Source: Bacillus sp. ISL-51
GTDB taxonomy: Bacteria > Bacillota > Bacilli > Bacillales > Bacillaceae
Direction: 5' to 3'
NCBI RefSeq assembly: GCF_018613535.1
Contig: NZ_JAGGQB010000006.1
Location: 310,001-374,000 of the forward strand
DNA: 64,000 bases
The notes under the pieces are model-generated. The model did no database searches. It worked only from the letters and a program-made list of their open reading frames with translations, and had not been told where the DNA came from. The position numbers and the translations under genes were made by a program. This document shows positions 1 to 7,446 of this stretch, in pieces; the stretch's first letter is position 1, and every line of letters begins with the position of its first letter.

Positions 1-245
1 TATATATGGAAAAGTTCATGAGCGAAATCATACCATTGTTCACTTCGGCTTTTTCGCTGTCCGAGGATATATTATAAATTCCGCTGTGTTTAGTGTGAAG
101 CTTGTAACAGGTTTAAAAGAAAGCCTGATACGCTACGCAATCCGTTCAAAATTCATTTGTTCAGGTTCTGTAATATCAATTTTCCTGTATAAATTTTCAA
201 TCCAATCCTCTAAATGCTGTTTGCATACCTCAAGATGAAAAATCT
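1..245 (-). pseudogene. Broken ImmA/IrrE-type metallopeptidase, phage remnant running off the left edge
   Basis: Reading the minus strand from about 245 gives HLEDWIENLYRKIDITEPEQ followed by MNFERIA and then an in-frame stop. The reading resumes with AEFIIYPR. After a frameshift it continues as QWYDFAHELFHI at the window edge. HELFH is the HExxH zinc motif, and the layout (helical start, NFERIA, then W-DFAHE) is that of ImmA/IrrE peptidases. These cleave phage repressors and sit at the end of many Bacillus prophages, including skin (yqaB). At least one stop and one frameshift break it, so it is a pseudogene; its far end lies outside the window. Confidence 0.6.
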
Positions 246-385
246 CCTTACCAATCTAAAAATTGGATTCGTTAAATATTATAGGGGAGGCACAACTTTT
301 TTTATAGGAAAAACGTCCAAAAGATGCAAGGGTATCCAAATGAAATGGATTGCTAAACGGAGTTTTCTTGTTGGAGGGGTTTAAT

Positions 386-769
386 ATCAATAAAAAATTA
401 TTAAAAAGGTTAATGATTGTGCCAATTTTATTCATCTGTTATGTGTTATTTTTAAATCCTGAATTTATACTTGAAGAGCAATGTCCTAATAAGCCTTACA
501 GTTTAACAATCGTAAAGCACGGGACAGGTATATTCGATAAGAAAATTGTTTTAATATATTACAAGATCAACGGAAAAACAGTAGCTGTTGGGACTTTGGT
601 GTTTCTTGAGAATTACGGCAGAGATATAGATGTTACTTGGGATACGAATACCGATGATGGAACTTGGTGGATAGATAAAAGCGTACATTTAACCATGACC
701 TATGCTAAAAATTTTAAGGGGGATTTAGACAAGAAAGATATTGATTTTGATTATGGTACTGTTCAATAA
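386..769 (+). CDS. Hypothetical small membrane-anchored or secreted protein, start codon ATC
   Basis: I do not recognise the family. The natural N-terminus reads NKKLLKRLMIVPILFICYVL, a basic stretch then a hydrophobic segment, as in a signal anchor. The rest (about 100 residues) is beta-rich and polar with two tryptophans near DGTWWID. A strong SD (GGAGGGG at 373-379) lies six bases upstream of an ATC codon (386) that occupies the expected start position. The first in-frame ATG (413) has only a weak SD and would remove the basic part, and a TTG at 350 lacks an SD. The gene may therefore have lost its ATG and be poorly translated. A hairpin at 806-836 follows it. Confidence 0.5.
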   Translation: MNKKLLKRLMIVPILFICYVLFLNPEFILEEQCPNKPYSLTIVKHGTGIFDKKIVLIYYKINGKTVAVGTLVFLENYGRDIDVTWDTNTDDGTWWIDKSVHLTMTYAKNFKGDLDKKDIDFDYGTVQ

Positions 770-805
770 TAATGAATTAGTTTATTTAAAGTATGAATTT
801 ACACT

Positions 806-836
806 AACAGAACCGTCACTCGCGGTTCTGTTGTGT
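806..836 (+). terminator. Hairpin after the 386-769 gene
   Basis: AACAGAACCG (806-815) pairs perfectly with CGGTTCTGTT (823-832). The following tract is only partly T-rich (GTGTT), so termination may be modest. Confidence 0.5.
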
Positions 837-842
837 TATAAT

Positions 843-877
843 CTGCTCTAAATTGCTGTAGGAGCAGTTTTTTCTTT
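843..877 (+). terminator. Rho-independent terminator
   Basis: CTGCTC (843-848) and GAGCAG (862-867) form a stem followed by six T and further T-rich sequence. It lies just after the first hairpin, so the two act in tandem. Positions 878-1006 hold nothing I recognise. Confidence 0.6.
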
Positions 878-1006
878 TCTTACAAATACCATGTTTTCAG
901 GGATGATCATAAGTATAGCTCCCTATGCATGAAAAGATCAAAGATACCCATGCCACAACAAGAAGGTCGCTTGTCATTTCAAAATATTAATCAAATAAAA
1001 AATAAA

Positions 1007-1096
1007 TCAAATGGAGATATCTAAAGCTAGAATAGATGCTATAACACCCAATATGCTCCCTATCAAACTTAAAACAAACTCAATCGTTCTCTTCAC
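1007..1096 (-). CDS. 29-residue single-pass membrane peptide, DUF4064-like start
   Basis: The GTG start (1096-1094) follows AAGGAG with eight bases between, a very good initiation site. The peptide begins MKRTIEFVLSLIGSIL and is one hydrophobic helix of about 20 residues with a basic start and a short acidic tail. The opening resembles the first helix of DUF4064 membrane proteins, which are normally over 100 residues. It may therefore be a truncated copy or an independent small peptide of the kind common in prophages. No terminator is obvious below it. The function is unknown. Confidence 0.45.
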   Translation of the reverse strand: MKRTIEFVLSLIGSILGVIASILALDISI

Positions 1097-1332
1097 AATA
1101 AATGCTCCTTATGTAATCAACCACTTCATTTTTATATATGAAAATGTAAAATAAAAATAAAAATATAATTGAGAAAAGCAACAAAAACCCTTGTCATGTA
1201 AGGGTTTCTAAGGGGTTAAAAAATCACTTTATAAATGAGGAAATGATTGAGATATAAATGGGTATCTATATCTTATTAGTAAACAGAATTAAACATAATA
1301 AACAGAAATAAATAATAATAAATTAACGGCGT

Positions 1333-1506
1333 TTATTTATCTGATTTCCGTCTTTCTTTTAATTGCTCCGTTATAATCTCCAAAGCACTCTGTAAGATCT
1401 CATCAGTTATTTCTCCGTCTTTTGCTGCAAGGAACGCTTCAGGATCGTTTAATACTTTTTTTGCTTTGTATTGGAATAATTTCCCGAAGCTTGACGGGAG
1501 GTAAAG
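1333..1506 (-). pseudogene. C-terminal fragment of a phage-type gene, no start
   Basis: An open minus-strand frame of 57 codons reads SFGKLFQYKAKKVLNDPEAF, then DEILQSALEIITEQLKERR and ends KSDK. It has Bacillus-like codon use but no usable start codon or SD. Its upstream end runs into the SD region of the RusA gene at 1512 on the other strand. It looks like the tail of a longer gene cut off when the region was rearranged. The family is not recognised. Confidence 0.35.
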
Positions 1507-1511
1507 AATAG

Positions 1512-1940
1512 TTGGTTTGCATTAAGTTCACTGTATATGGTGAGCCAGTCGCACAAGGACGGCCGCGTGGATCAATACGAAATGGGAAGGTGCATATGCG
1601 AGATCCAGCCAAATCAAAGTATTTTAAACAGTATGTAGCATTGGTTGCGTCTCAGCATCGACCTGAAAATGTGGTTACTGGCCCTGTCGCAATGGATGTC
1701 AAAGTGTACAGACCTATGCCAAAATCAGTTTCAAACTCAAAAAAGAAGAAAGAACAAGCTGAAAATGGTCTTCTGCGGCCGACAACGAAGCCTGATATTG
1801 ATAACTATGTGAAGGGTGTGAAAGATGCTTTAAACCATCTTATTTATAAAGATGATAGTCAGGTGGTGGATTTGAAAGTCAGTAAGTTTTATAGCGGGGA
1901 GCCGAGGGTTGAGGTCATGATAAAAGAGGTTTCTGTCTAA
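1512..1940 (+). CDS. RusA-family Holliday junction resolvase (YqaN-like), prophage
   Basis: This 142-residue protein matches the RusA/phage resolvase family, dimeric endonucleases that cut four-way junctions. The N-terminal strand FTVYGEPVAQGRPR and the acidic motif KPDIDNYVKGVKDAL (about 97-111), followed by KDDSQVVDLKVSK, carry the conserved Asp residues that bind metal. The TTG start at 1512 is preceded by GGGAGG with about nine bases between. B. subtilis skin carries a resolvase of this type (yqaN) in its replication/recombination block, upstream of yqaO. The gene appears intact although its neighbours are broken. Confidence 0.8.
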   Translation: MVCIKFTVYGEPVAQGRPRGSIRNGKVHMRDPAKSKYFKQYVALVASQHRPENVVTGPVAMDVKVYRPMPKSVSNSKKKKEQAENGLLRPTTKPDIDNYVKGVKDALNHLIYKDDSQVVDLKVSKFYSGEPRVEVMIKEVSV

Positions 1941-2022
1941 AAATAAAAAACACCGAAGTGCTTAGCCTCAGTGTTCTTGATATGAACTGGTACTTCTATC
2001 GTAACACAGGGGGGCGCTTTAA

Positions 2023-2228
2023 GTGTACAATCCAAGAGAAACAAACATAAAAAAGACTTAACTATTCAGCAGAAGATTGACCCTGGGAAAGTTCAGATTA
2101 TCGTTTTAGATGGGAATCGGGGAACTGCTCATGTCTTAGATGCTTCGGATCACGGTAAGACTGTTATTCAAACTGTAAAGGGGAGCTTTGCAAGGGTTGA
2201 TCATGAGATGGGGTTTAAGGTGAAATGA
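2023..2228 (+). pseudogene. YqaO-like prophage protein gene interrupted by a -1 frameshift at an A-run
   Basis: A GTG at 2023 follows AGGGGGG with a good gap and reads MYNPRETNIKKT, then a stop at 2059. In the -1 frame the sequence continues without interruption as DLTIQQKIDPGKVQIIVLDG to TGA at 2226-2228, giving 68 residues in all. That sequence and its place just after the resolvase recall skin yqaO, function unknown. The break falls exactly at A-AAA-AAG (2049-2055) in the zero frame. This is the classic bacterial slippery heptamer, so loss of one A and true -1 frameshifting are both possible. Simple decay is the default reading. Confidence 0.55.
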
Positions 2229-2359
2229 TAGTTAGAATTTTTCATAAAGATGTTGTTACAAGAGAGCGAGTGTCGAATTTTGTCGTTCGAAAAAAATGGA
2301 AAAATATTTAGAGATGTAATATAAATATATAGGTTGAATTACATAGAGGAGGAATTTTC

Positions 2360-4441
2360 GTGAGTAAAAAGACTCGTTTCGCTTCAAAGTTAACACTCGT
2401 TGCTCTATCAACATCTATGTTTGTTACAGGAGTTGGAACATCTTATGCCAATGCAGAAGAATTAAACAAAAAGTTAGTAGAGACATATGACGATTCTGGA
2501 GCAAAGTTATATTATACCTATGATGATAAGGGAAATATTATTAAAGAAACAACAAAAGACAAAAATAATAAAGTTATAAATGAACTTACTTATGAGTATA
2601 ATGATCAAAATCAAGTAGTTAAAATAATTGATTTTGATAAAAATGTTACGGAATATGCATATAACGAAGCCGGACAAGTTGTAAAAATTAAAAATCCAGA
2701 AAAGGATGAAATAAAATTTAACCTTGATGATGATGGAGAAGTCAGTTCCCTAAGTCTAAATAAAACTGATAAGTACACTGTGGAAAAATCTAATTACGTA
2801 GATAAGGAAGCCGGGGAAAAAGAAGATGATGGAACAGTAGTTGGTAGTGAATTAACTGATTATGCTGTCCAAAATAAGGAGCAGGGGCTAAATAAAGTCA
2901 CTACTTTAGATGATTTATCAAGATTAAGAGAATTACATACTGATGATGGAGACATCTCTTGGGAGTATAATCAATTAGCTCTGAGTTCAATTAAAGTAAA
3001 GAATAAGTCTAATTATATTAATGAAAATCATAAATATGACGAGGAAAACAACTTAATTAGCATAGCATCAGAAGGCAGTAAGACTGATATCGGATATAAT
3101 GATCAAGGCCAGCCAATAAGTTATTCTTATAAGAATGGTCTAAGAGAGTCGCTTACTTATAACGAACAGGGAGTTATGACGGAGAAAACTGTTTTTGATA
3201 AAGCAGGAAATGTTTTAAGTAACGATAAATATGAATATGATGAAAAAGGTAATATAGTTTCTGATACTACAAAAGATGATCAAATAGAATATAAGTATGA
3301 TGATAATGATCAACTATTACAAGAAACCTCTAAAGACCAAATTATTAAATATTCTTACGATGTAAAAGGCAACCGTATTAGTAAGGAAGTTACTGACAGG
3401 AAAACTGGTAAAGTAACATTAAACGGCTATACATTTAATAAATTGAATCAATTTGAATCACAAGGAAGTTCATACAATGACAACGGTCAGTTGATTGAAA
3501 ATGATATTTTTAAATATACTTGGGATGAAGCAGGACGTCTTGTTGAAGCAACTAACAAAAAATCTGGCGAGACTATCAAATACAAATATGATGAGTATAG
3601 CAGAAGGATACAAAAGCAAGTAGGTGACGAAGTTACCAATTATGTGTATGATGACAGTAATAACAAAGTGATTTATGAAACTGATGCAAATCATAACATT
3701 ACAAAGTATTATACATACTTGAAAAATGGGGAAGTTAATAGTGTCAAAGACTTCAGTGAAAATCAAACTTTTTATTATCACCATAATTTAAGAGGTGATG
3801 TGATTGAAATCACTGATGAAAAAGGGCAAGTAGTTGCAAACTATAAGTACGATTCATGGGGAAATATAACTGAACAAACTGGTTACTATGCTAAAGATAA
3901 TGATATCAATTATGCTGGTTATAAATATGATAAAGAAACTGGATTATACTATCTAGAAAACAGGTACTATAACCCTTCTACTGCGGTCTTTTTATCAAGG
4001 GATGCCTGGTACGGCACAGAAGACCAGTTAGTCACACAGAATGGTTATAATTATGCAAATAACAACCCGTTAAGATACTATGATCCGACCGGTAATACAC
4101 CAATAGCATTAGCAGCAGTTGCTATTCCAGGCGTAGGAGAAGTTGTAATAGGGGCAGCAGCAATTTATTTAGGCTATCTGGGTGTAAAATCTCTTTGGTC
4201 TCACCATAGATCAGTTTTAAGATTTGATATTCCAGGAAGATTGTTAGAAAGTGATTCCCATGTAGATTTAGGAGCGTTTAATCAAAAGGTTAAAGGTAAA
4301 AAAGCTTATAAGAATCCAAAAACAGGTTGGACAATCGAAAAAGATAATGCCGGACATGGTGGACGTAAATGGAAACTGAAAGACAAGAGTGGAAAACGTG
4401 TCGCTTCACTTGACGGTAAAGGAAAAATTTTATCTAAATAG
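2360..4441 (+). CDS. Secreted RHS/YD-repeat polymorphic toxin (WapA-like, short)
   Basis: The 693-residue protein has a Sec signal peptide with an AxA site at 30-32 (YANA). Some 500 residues of tyrosine-rich YD repeats (YTYDDKGNI, YEYDEKGNIV, YKYDDNDQLL, YKYDEYSRRI) follow. The RHS core end is at about 535-575 (RYYNPSTAVFLSRD, NGYNYANNNP, YYDPTG). After it come a hydrophobic stretch (about 578-612) and a basic 60-residue tip with HGGRKWKL near 665. In this family the variable tip is the toxin, shielded by the repeat shell; WapA acts in contact inhibition between Bacillus cells. The tip resembles small basic nuclease toxins, but the exact class is not assigned. GTG start with GGAGGA SD. At a third of WapA's length it lacks the large N-terminal wall-binding part. 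Confidence 0.85.
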   Translation: MSKKTRFASKLTLVALSTSMFVTGVGTSYANAEELNKKLVETYDDSGAKLYYTYDDKGNIIKETTKDKNNKVINELTYEYNDQNQVVKIIDFDKNVTEYAYNEAGQVVKIKNPEKDEIKFNLDDDGEVSSLSLNKTDKYTVEKSNYVDKEAGEKEDDGTVVGSELTDYAVQNKEQGLNKVTTLDDLSRLRELHTDDGDISWEYNQLALSSIKVKNKSNYINENHKYDEENNLISIASEGSKTDIGYNDQGQPISYSYKNGLRESLTYNEQGVMTEKTVFDKAGNVLSNDKYEYDEKGNIVSDTTKDDQIEYKYDDNDQLLQETSKDQIIKYSYDVKGNRISKEVTDRKTGKVTLNGYTFNKLNQFESQGSSYNDNGQLIENDIFKYTWDEAGRLVEATNKKSGETIKYKYDEYSRRIQKQVGDEVTNYVYDDSNNKVIYETDANHNITKYYTYLKNGEVNSVKDFSENQTFYYHHNLRGDVIEITDEKGQVVANYKYDSWGNITEQTGYYAKDNDINYAGYKYDKETGLYYLENRYYNPSTAVFLSRDAWYGTEDQLVTQNGYNYANNNPLRYYDPTGNTPIALAAVAIPGVGEVVIGAAAIYLGYLGVKSLWSHHRSVLRFDIPGRLLESDSHVDLGAFNQKVKGKKAYKNPKTGWTIEKDNAGHGGRKWKLKDKSGKRVASLDGKGKILSK

Positions 4442-4450
4442 GTGGAAAAA

Positions 4451-5074
4451 ATGAAATTAGAAACAACAAAACTATTAAGTGTTTTATCTCAATATCAATT
4501 TTTTAATTGGGAAAATGAAGAGGAGAATCACCATAAACTTGTTATTGGTCTCCCAGAAGACATTGTTGAAATAAAAGACTTTTATGATTCATTTGGTTTT
4601 GAATCGGTTGATAATGAGTATTCAGATATTAAGATCTCTAAACAACAGTGGATAGATATTGAAAATAAATTTTTTCAATGGATTTCTCCTTATTTATCAA
4701 CTTTCAACCAAACAATTGTTACTCCGTATTTGAGCAATGATTGGGAAGGAGAAATTGATTTAGAAGATATTGAGGAAGATGAGCTAGCTCCTGTATATAA
4801 AGAATACAAGGAATTTTTATCATCTAATGATTTGTATGATGATATGGCGACCTTGGTTGAAATAAGCAGAGGTTATAAAATCGATAATTTAGGTGATTTT
4901 TCAATATTAGGGAAGATGGCTGCGAGAAATAATCAATATTTATTTTTTGCTGATGGAGATAAGGTGTTTATGTTTACAGATTCACTAACACTTAAAGTTT
5001 ATTTTAAGGACCAAGAGGTTTTAGAGAAAGAAAAGAAAAAGATTGAACAATTATTAAATCCTAAATTCTTATAA
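4451..5074 (+). CDS. Probable immunity protein for the RHS toxin
   Basis: The ATG at 4451 lies nine bases after the toxin stop, with TAGGTGG between as the SD, so the two genes are translated in tandem. The 207-residue product is strongly acidic (DWEGEIDLEDIEEDELAP near the middle) with no signal peptide or membrane helix. That fits a cytoplasmic protein able to cover a basic toxin tip. I recognise no named immunity family. The assignment rests on position, charge and AT content shared with the toxin gene. Confidence 0.7.
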   Translation: MKLETTKLLSVLSQYQFFNWENEEENHHKLVIGLPEDIVEIKDFYDSFGFESVDNEYSDIKISKQQWIDIENKFFQWISPYLSTFNQTIVTPYLSNDWEGEIDLEDIEEDELAPVYKEYKEFLSSNDLYDDMATLVEISRGYKIDNLGDFSILGKMAARNNQYLFFADGDKVFMFTDSLTLKVYFKDQEVLEKEKKKIEQLLNPKFL

Positions 5075-5176
5075 ACAAACCAATAGTCCAAGATGGAAAG
5101 CCTCCGGACACTAAACTTGCAGTATTACGCTGTTTGTTTGGTGTCCGTTTTTTATTTGGAAAAGGAGGACACAATC

Positions 5177-5632
5177 ATGAATCGAAAAGATATTGAAAAT
5201 CTAATCAATAGCTATCACTGGATGGCAAAAGAGGTTCATCGATTGCAGAGGGTACTCTATGGTTCAGTAATTCCAATGAAGAATTGGGGTGTTGCACAAT
5301 ATGGGTTAGAAGCTGCTATGCCAAAAGGAAGTCCTGGGAAGAGCCAGGCTGAGCAGCGGCAAATGGATATGAGTGAAGAACGTCTTTTCAAACGTCTTAA
5401 GTACTATGAGGAACGAGTATATGCAGTTGAGTTGGGGACAGAAAAGATCAAAGGGGAGCAGCATAAAGTCATCTATGATTGCATGATGGAAAGGATGAGT
5501 TACCGTGCTATTGCTCTTCACTTAGGTATCTCACGGGAAACTGTACGCAAAATGAAAGACGAGTTGATCAGCCAATTATGCCAAGATTGCCACTTTGAGC
5601 GTTTGTTGAATCTGAAAAAATCTGTAGTGTAA
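5177..5632 (+). CDS. YqaQ/ArpU-like phage transcription regulator
   Basis: The ATG at 5177 has a textbook SD (AAAGGAGG). The 151-residue protein has a helical N-terminal half and a C-terminal helix-turn-helix of the sigma region 4/LuxR type (MSYRAIALHLGISRETVRKM, about 105-124). Prophage proteins of this shape (ArpU, skin YqaQ) act in late transcription or lysin export control. Its place after a resolvase and a YqaO-like gene follows the skin order, where yqaP lies between yqaO and yqaQ; here that slot is taken by the RHS cassette. The gene appears intact. Confidence 0.6.
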   Translation: MNRKDIENLINSYHWMAKEVHRLQRVLYGSVIPMKNWGVAQYGLEAAMPKGSPGKSQAEQRQMDMSEERLFKRLKYYEERVYAVELGTEKIKGEQHKVIYDCMMERMSYRAIALHLGISRETVRKMKDELISQLCQDCHFERLLNLKKSVV

Positions 5633-5698
5633 AATGGGGGGCAGGTCGGCGCGGAGCGTTTAATAATTCGCGTTAGAAATAAATTAAAAAACAAAAAA

Positions 5699-5720
5699 CC
5701 TCTCTCCTAACGGAGAAAGG
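5699..5720 (-). terminator. Terminator of the 25-codon minus-strand gene
   Basis: On the minus strand CCTTTCTCC and GGAGAGAGG pair over nine positions around a GTTA loop and are followed by TTTTTTGTTTTTT. The stem includes the end of the small ORF, so the transcript would stop right at its stop codon, as in Bacillus type I toxin mRNAs. Confidence 0.8.
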
Positions 5721-5784
5721 CATGAGCGATTGCAATCAAAATAGCGACTGCAAACTCTCGGGAAATTTTGATGTGGATTTCCAT
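5707..5784 (-). CDS. Candidate 25-residue type I toxin-like membrane peptide
   Basis: The ATG at 5784 is preceded by GGGGGTG with five to six bases between. The peptide begins MEIHIKISREFAVAILIAI and ends AHAFLR, one short hydrophobic helix with charged ends. Its stop lies inside a strong terminator. Upstream, the minus strand holds a long leader with a GC-rich hairpin (GTGAG..CTCAC, about 5843-5860) and a TATTAAAAT element near 5880 that could be a -10. A short structured mRNA, tiny hydrophobic product and prophage location fit type I toxin-antitoxin modules. The peptide does not resemble TxpA, BsrG or BsrE as I know them, and no antisense promoter could be assigned. Confidence 0.5.
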   Translation of the reverse strand: MEIHIKISREFAVAILIAIAHAFLR

Positions 5785-5980
5785 AACCACACCCCCCTCT
5801 AGGCGAGTAAGGATTTCGACCTGTTCGGATTAACCGTGAGAGCCGCGCTCACCTAGCTTACAAAAGCTTGAAACAATTTTAATATAAAAAAGGATCTGTG
5901 TAATGCGTAATCGTTCGACAAATTCTACAAAATGTTCTTTGTCGAAACCTTTCGCAGATATTAAGGCGGGAGGTGAAAAC

Positions 5981-6214
5981 ATGACAAGAACAATTAATGT
6001 TAATCAGCAACATTTGTTAGAACAGTTAGCAGGCGGATCGGTAAACCGTCAGTGCACAATAGAAGCTCTAATTGATATTCTCATCGATAAAAAGGTATTT
6101 ACTGAAGAAGAATTCGTTAAATACCAAATGCATCATTTAGAACATTCAGCTGATGAGCATTCTGCGGAGCTTTTAGGTATCAGTAAGGAAGATTACATAA
6201 AGAGCAGAAAATAA
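5981..6214 (+). CDS. Hypothetical 77-residue cytoplasmic protein
   Basis: The ATG at 5981 follows GGGAGGTG with a good gap. The protein is mostly helical and acidic, with the middle CTIEALIDILIDKKVFTEEE and a His-rich stretch HHLEHSADEHSAE; there is no membrane segment. I do not recognise the family. A strong terminator follows directly, so it is a single-gene unit within the prophage remnant. Confidence 0.6.
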   Translation: MTRTINVNQQHLLEQLAGGSVNRQCTIEALIDILIDKKVFTEEEFVKYQMHHLEHSADEHSAELLGISKEDYIKSRK

Positions 6215-6239
6215 AGCATCCTGTAGGGTGCTTTTTTTG
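6213..6239 (+). terminator. Rho-independent terminator after the 77-residue gene
   Basis: GCATCC (6216-6221) and GGGTGC (6226-6231) form a stem with a TGTA loop followed by seven T. Confidence 0.8.
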
Positions 6240-6298
6240 TCGATAAATTTTGCGAATATTACCATTACTATTGTCTTTCGTCGATAATAAGATGGGAG

Positions 6299-7305
6299 AT
6301 GAGTAAAATGGAACAAATACTTGAGTCTTTTCTTGAAAGTGTACCTTATACATATTTCACTCATTTGAAGGCTCTTAAAGATTACCTGAGACACTTAAAG
6401 GTCACTGATGATACAATTATAGATTTTCTTCAAGGTGTTAGAACAGAAGGGATAATTGATTCTTTAAAATTTAATATTGAAAATCGATCACAGAGCAAGA
6501 AAAAAATTTTAAAAAAAGAAACTGCTTATATGTATAGTGTTGTTATAAAAAAATTTTTTCTGTAACTCCAATCTGAACATTGTATCAAGAACCTCGACTT
6601 TGAAAGAGAGTATTAAATTTATCAGCTAGCAATCATTCATCATATAGATATAAAATGAATGAATTTATCTCAAACAACTCTATATTAAAAGACAGTAGAG
6701 GTTTTAATACATTACTTGAAGAAGAGGTCAATGATCTCATTAAGCAATGTGATGAAACATTAAATTCAGATGATATATATATAAATGCCTTTGAAGAGAA
6801 AAGATATTTTAATAAATTTAGATCAGCAATAATCATTAAATTGATAATATTAACTGGGGTACGCTATGAAATAATTTGCAACTTGAAAAAAATAATCTAG
6901 ACCTTAAATATAACAATTTTAAAGATAAATGATTATTCTGTGCCTTTACCTAATAATTTCAGAGGTCAATTTGAAAAATATTTAAAATTAATAAATGAAC
7001 TTACTTTTAAAAAAGATAACGATTTTTTACTTATTGAATTTGGGGGAGAACAATTAAAAAAGACTACAGCTGATACGGCTAATTTCTTAAAGAATAGTAT
7101 AGATAGAAGTGATTTAAATGGTCTAATAAAATACTCCGTGGTAAATATGTTAAAACATGAAATGAATGAACACGTAATAAGGAAGTTAACCGGAATTGGA
7201 ACTAAATTTTATGCACAGTGTCTCGAAGAAGTTGTTGATCTAGATAAGGACAATAGACACTTAAACTCTATTTTTATGTCAATGGCTTCTTTTAATACTT
7301 TATAA
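6299..7305 (+). pseudogene. Tyrosine recombinase/integrase remnant, several frameshifts
   Basis: Three frames together spell one integrase-like protein. 6299-6565 gives a core-binding (SAM-like) domain, with HLKALKDYLRHLKVTDDTI and a closing AYMYSVVIKKFF. 6655-6898 carries IIIKLIILTGVRYEIICNLK, the box I region with its arginine. 6940-7305 gives DYSVPLPNNFRGQFEKYLK and SVVNMLKHEMNEHVIRKLTG, the box II region, with Lys where the family has Arg before His. Frame changes occur at the A/T run near 6550, in the A-run at about 6885 and near 6925. The catalytic gene is therefore dead. The prophage has probably lost its own mobility. Confidence 0.65.
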
Positions 7306-7308
7306 CTA

Positions 7309-7331
7309 GATACCTTAAAGGTATCTTTTTT
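7309..7331 (+). terminator. Terminator at the end of the recombinase remnant
   Basis: AGATACC (7309-7315) pairs with GGTATCT (7320-7326) and is followed by a T-run. Confidence 0.75.
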
Positions 7332-7446
7332 GTGCTTTTTAATACTCAGAATATGCAATTTAGTCAATGTAATGATTTGAGTACCTTTCACTTTAGAAAT
7401 TACTTTCCAAAACAACTCAATTCAAAGGAGGCTACGGTGGATGTAG

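Noticed and set aside
1140..1330. Possible short repeats in the AT-rich stretch, considered for CRISPR or an attachment site
   Set aside because: The runs of AATAAATAA and AAAATAAAAAT are low-complexity. There is no regular repeat-spacer pattern, and no direct repeat pair was found at the island edges.
3470..3784. Minus-strand 104-codon frame inside the RHS gene
   Set aside because: It is a shadow of the YD repeats: low-complexity Ile/Phe-rich, with no SD.
5640..5900. A tRNA-like or tmRNA gene in the GC-rich patch near 5800-5860
   Set aside because: The hairpin CGTGAGAGCCGCGCTCAC is single, with no cloverleaf arms or T-loop consensus. A structured mRNA leader explains it better.
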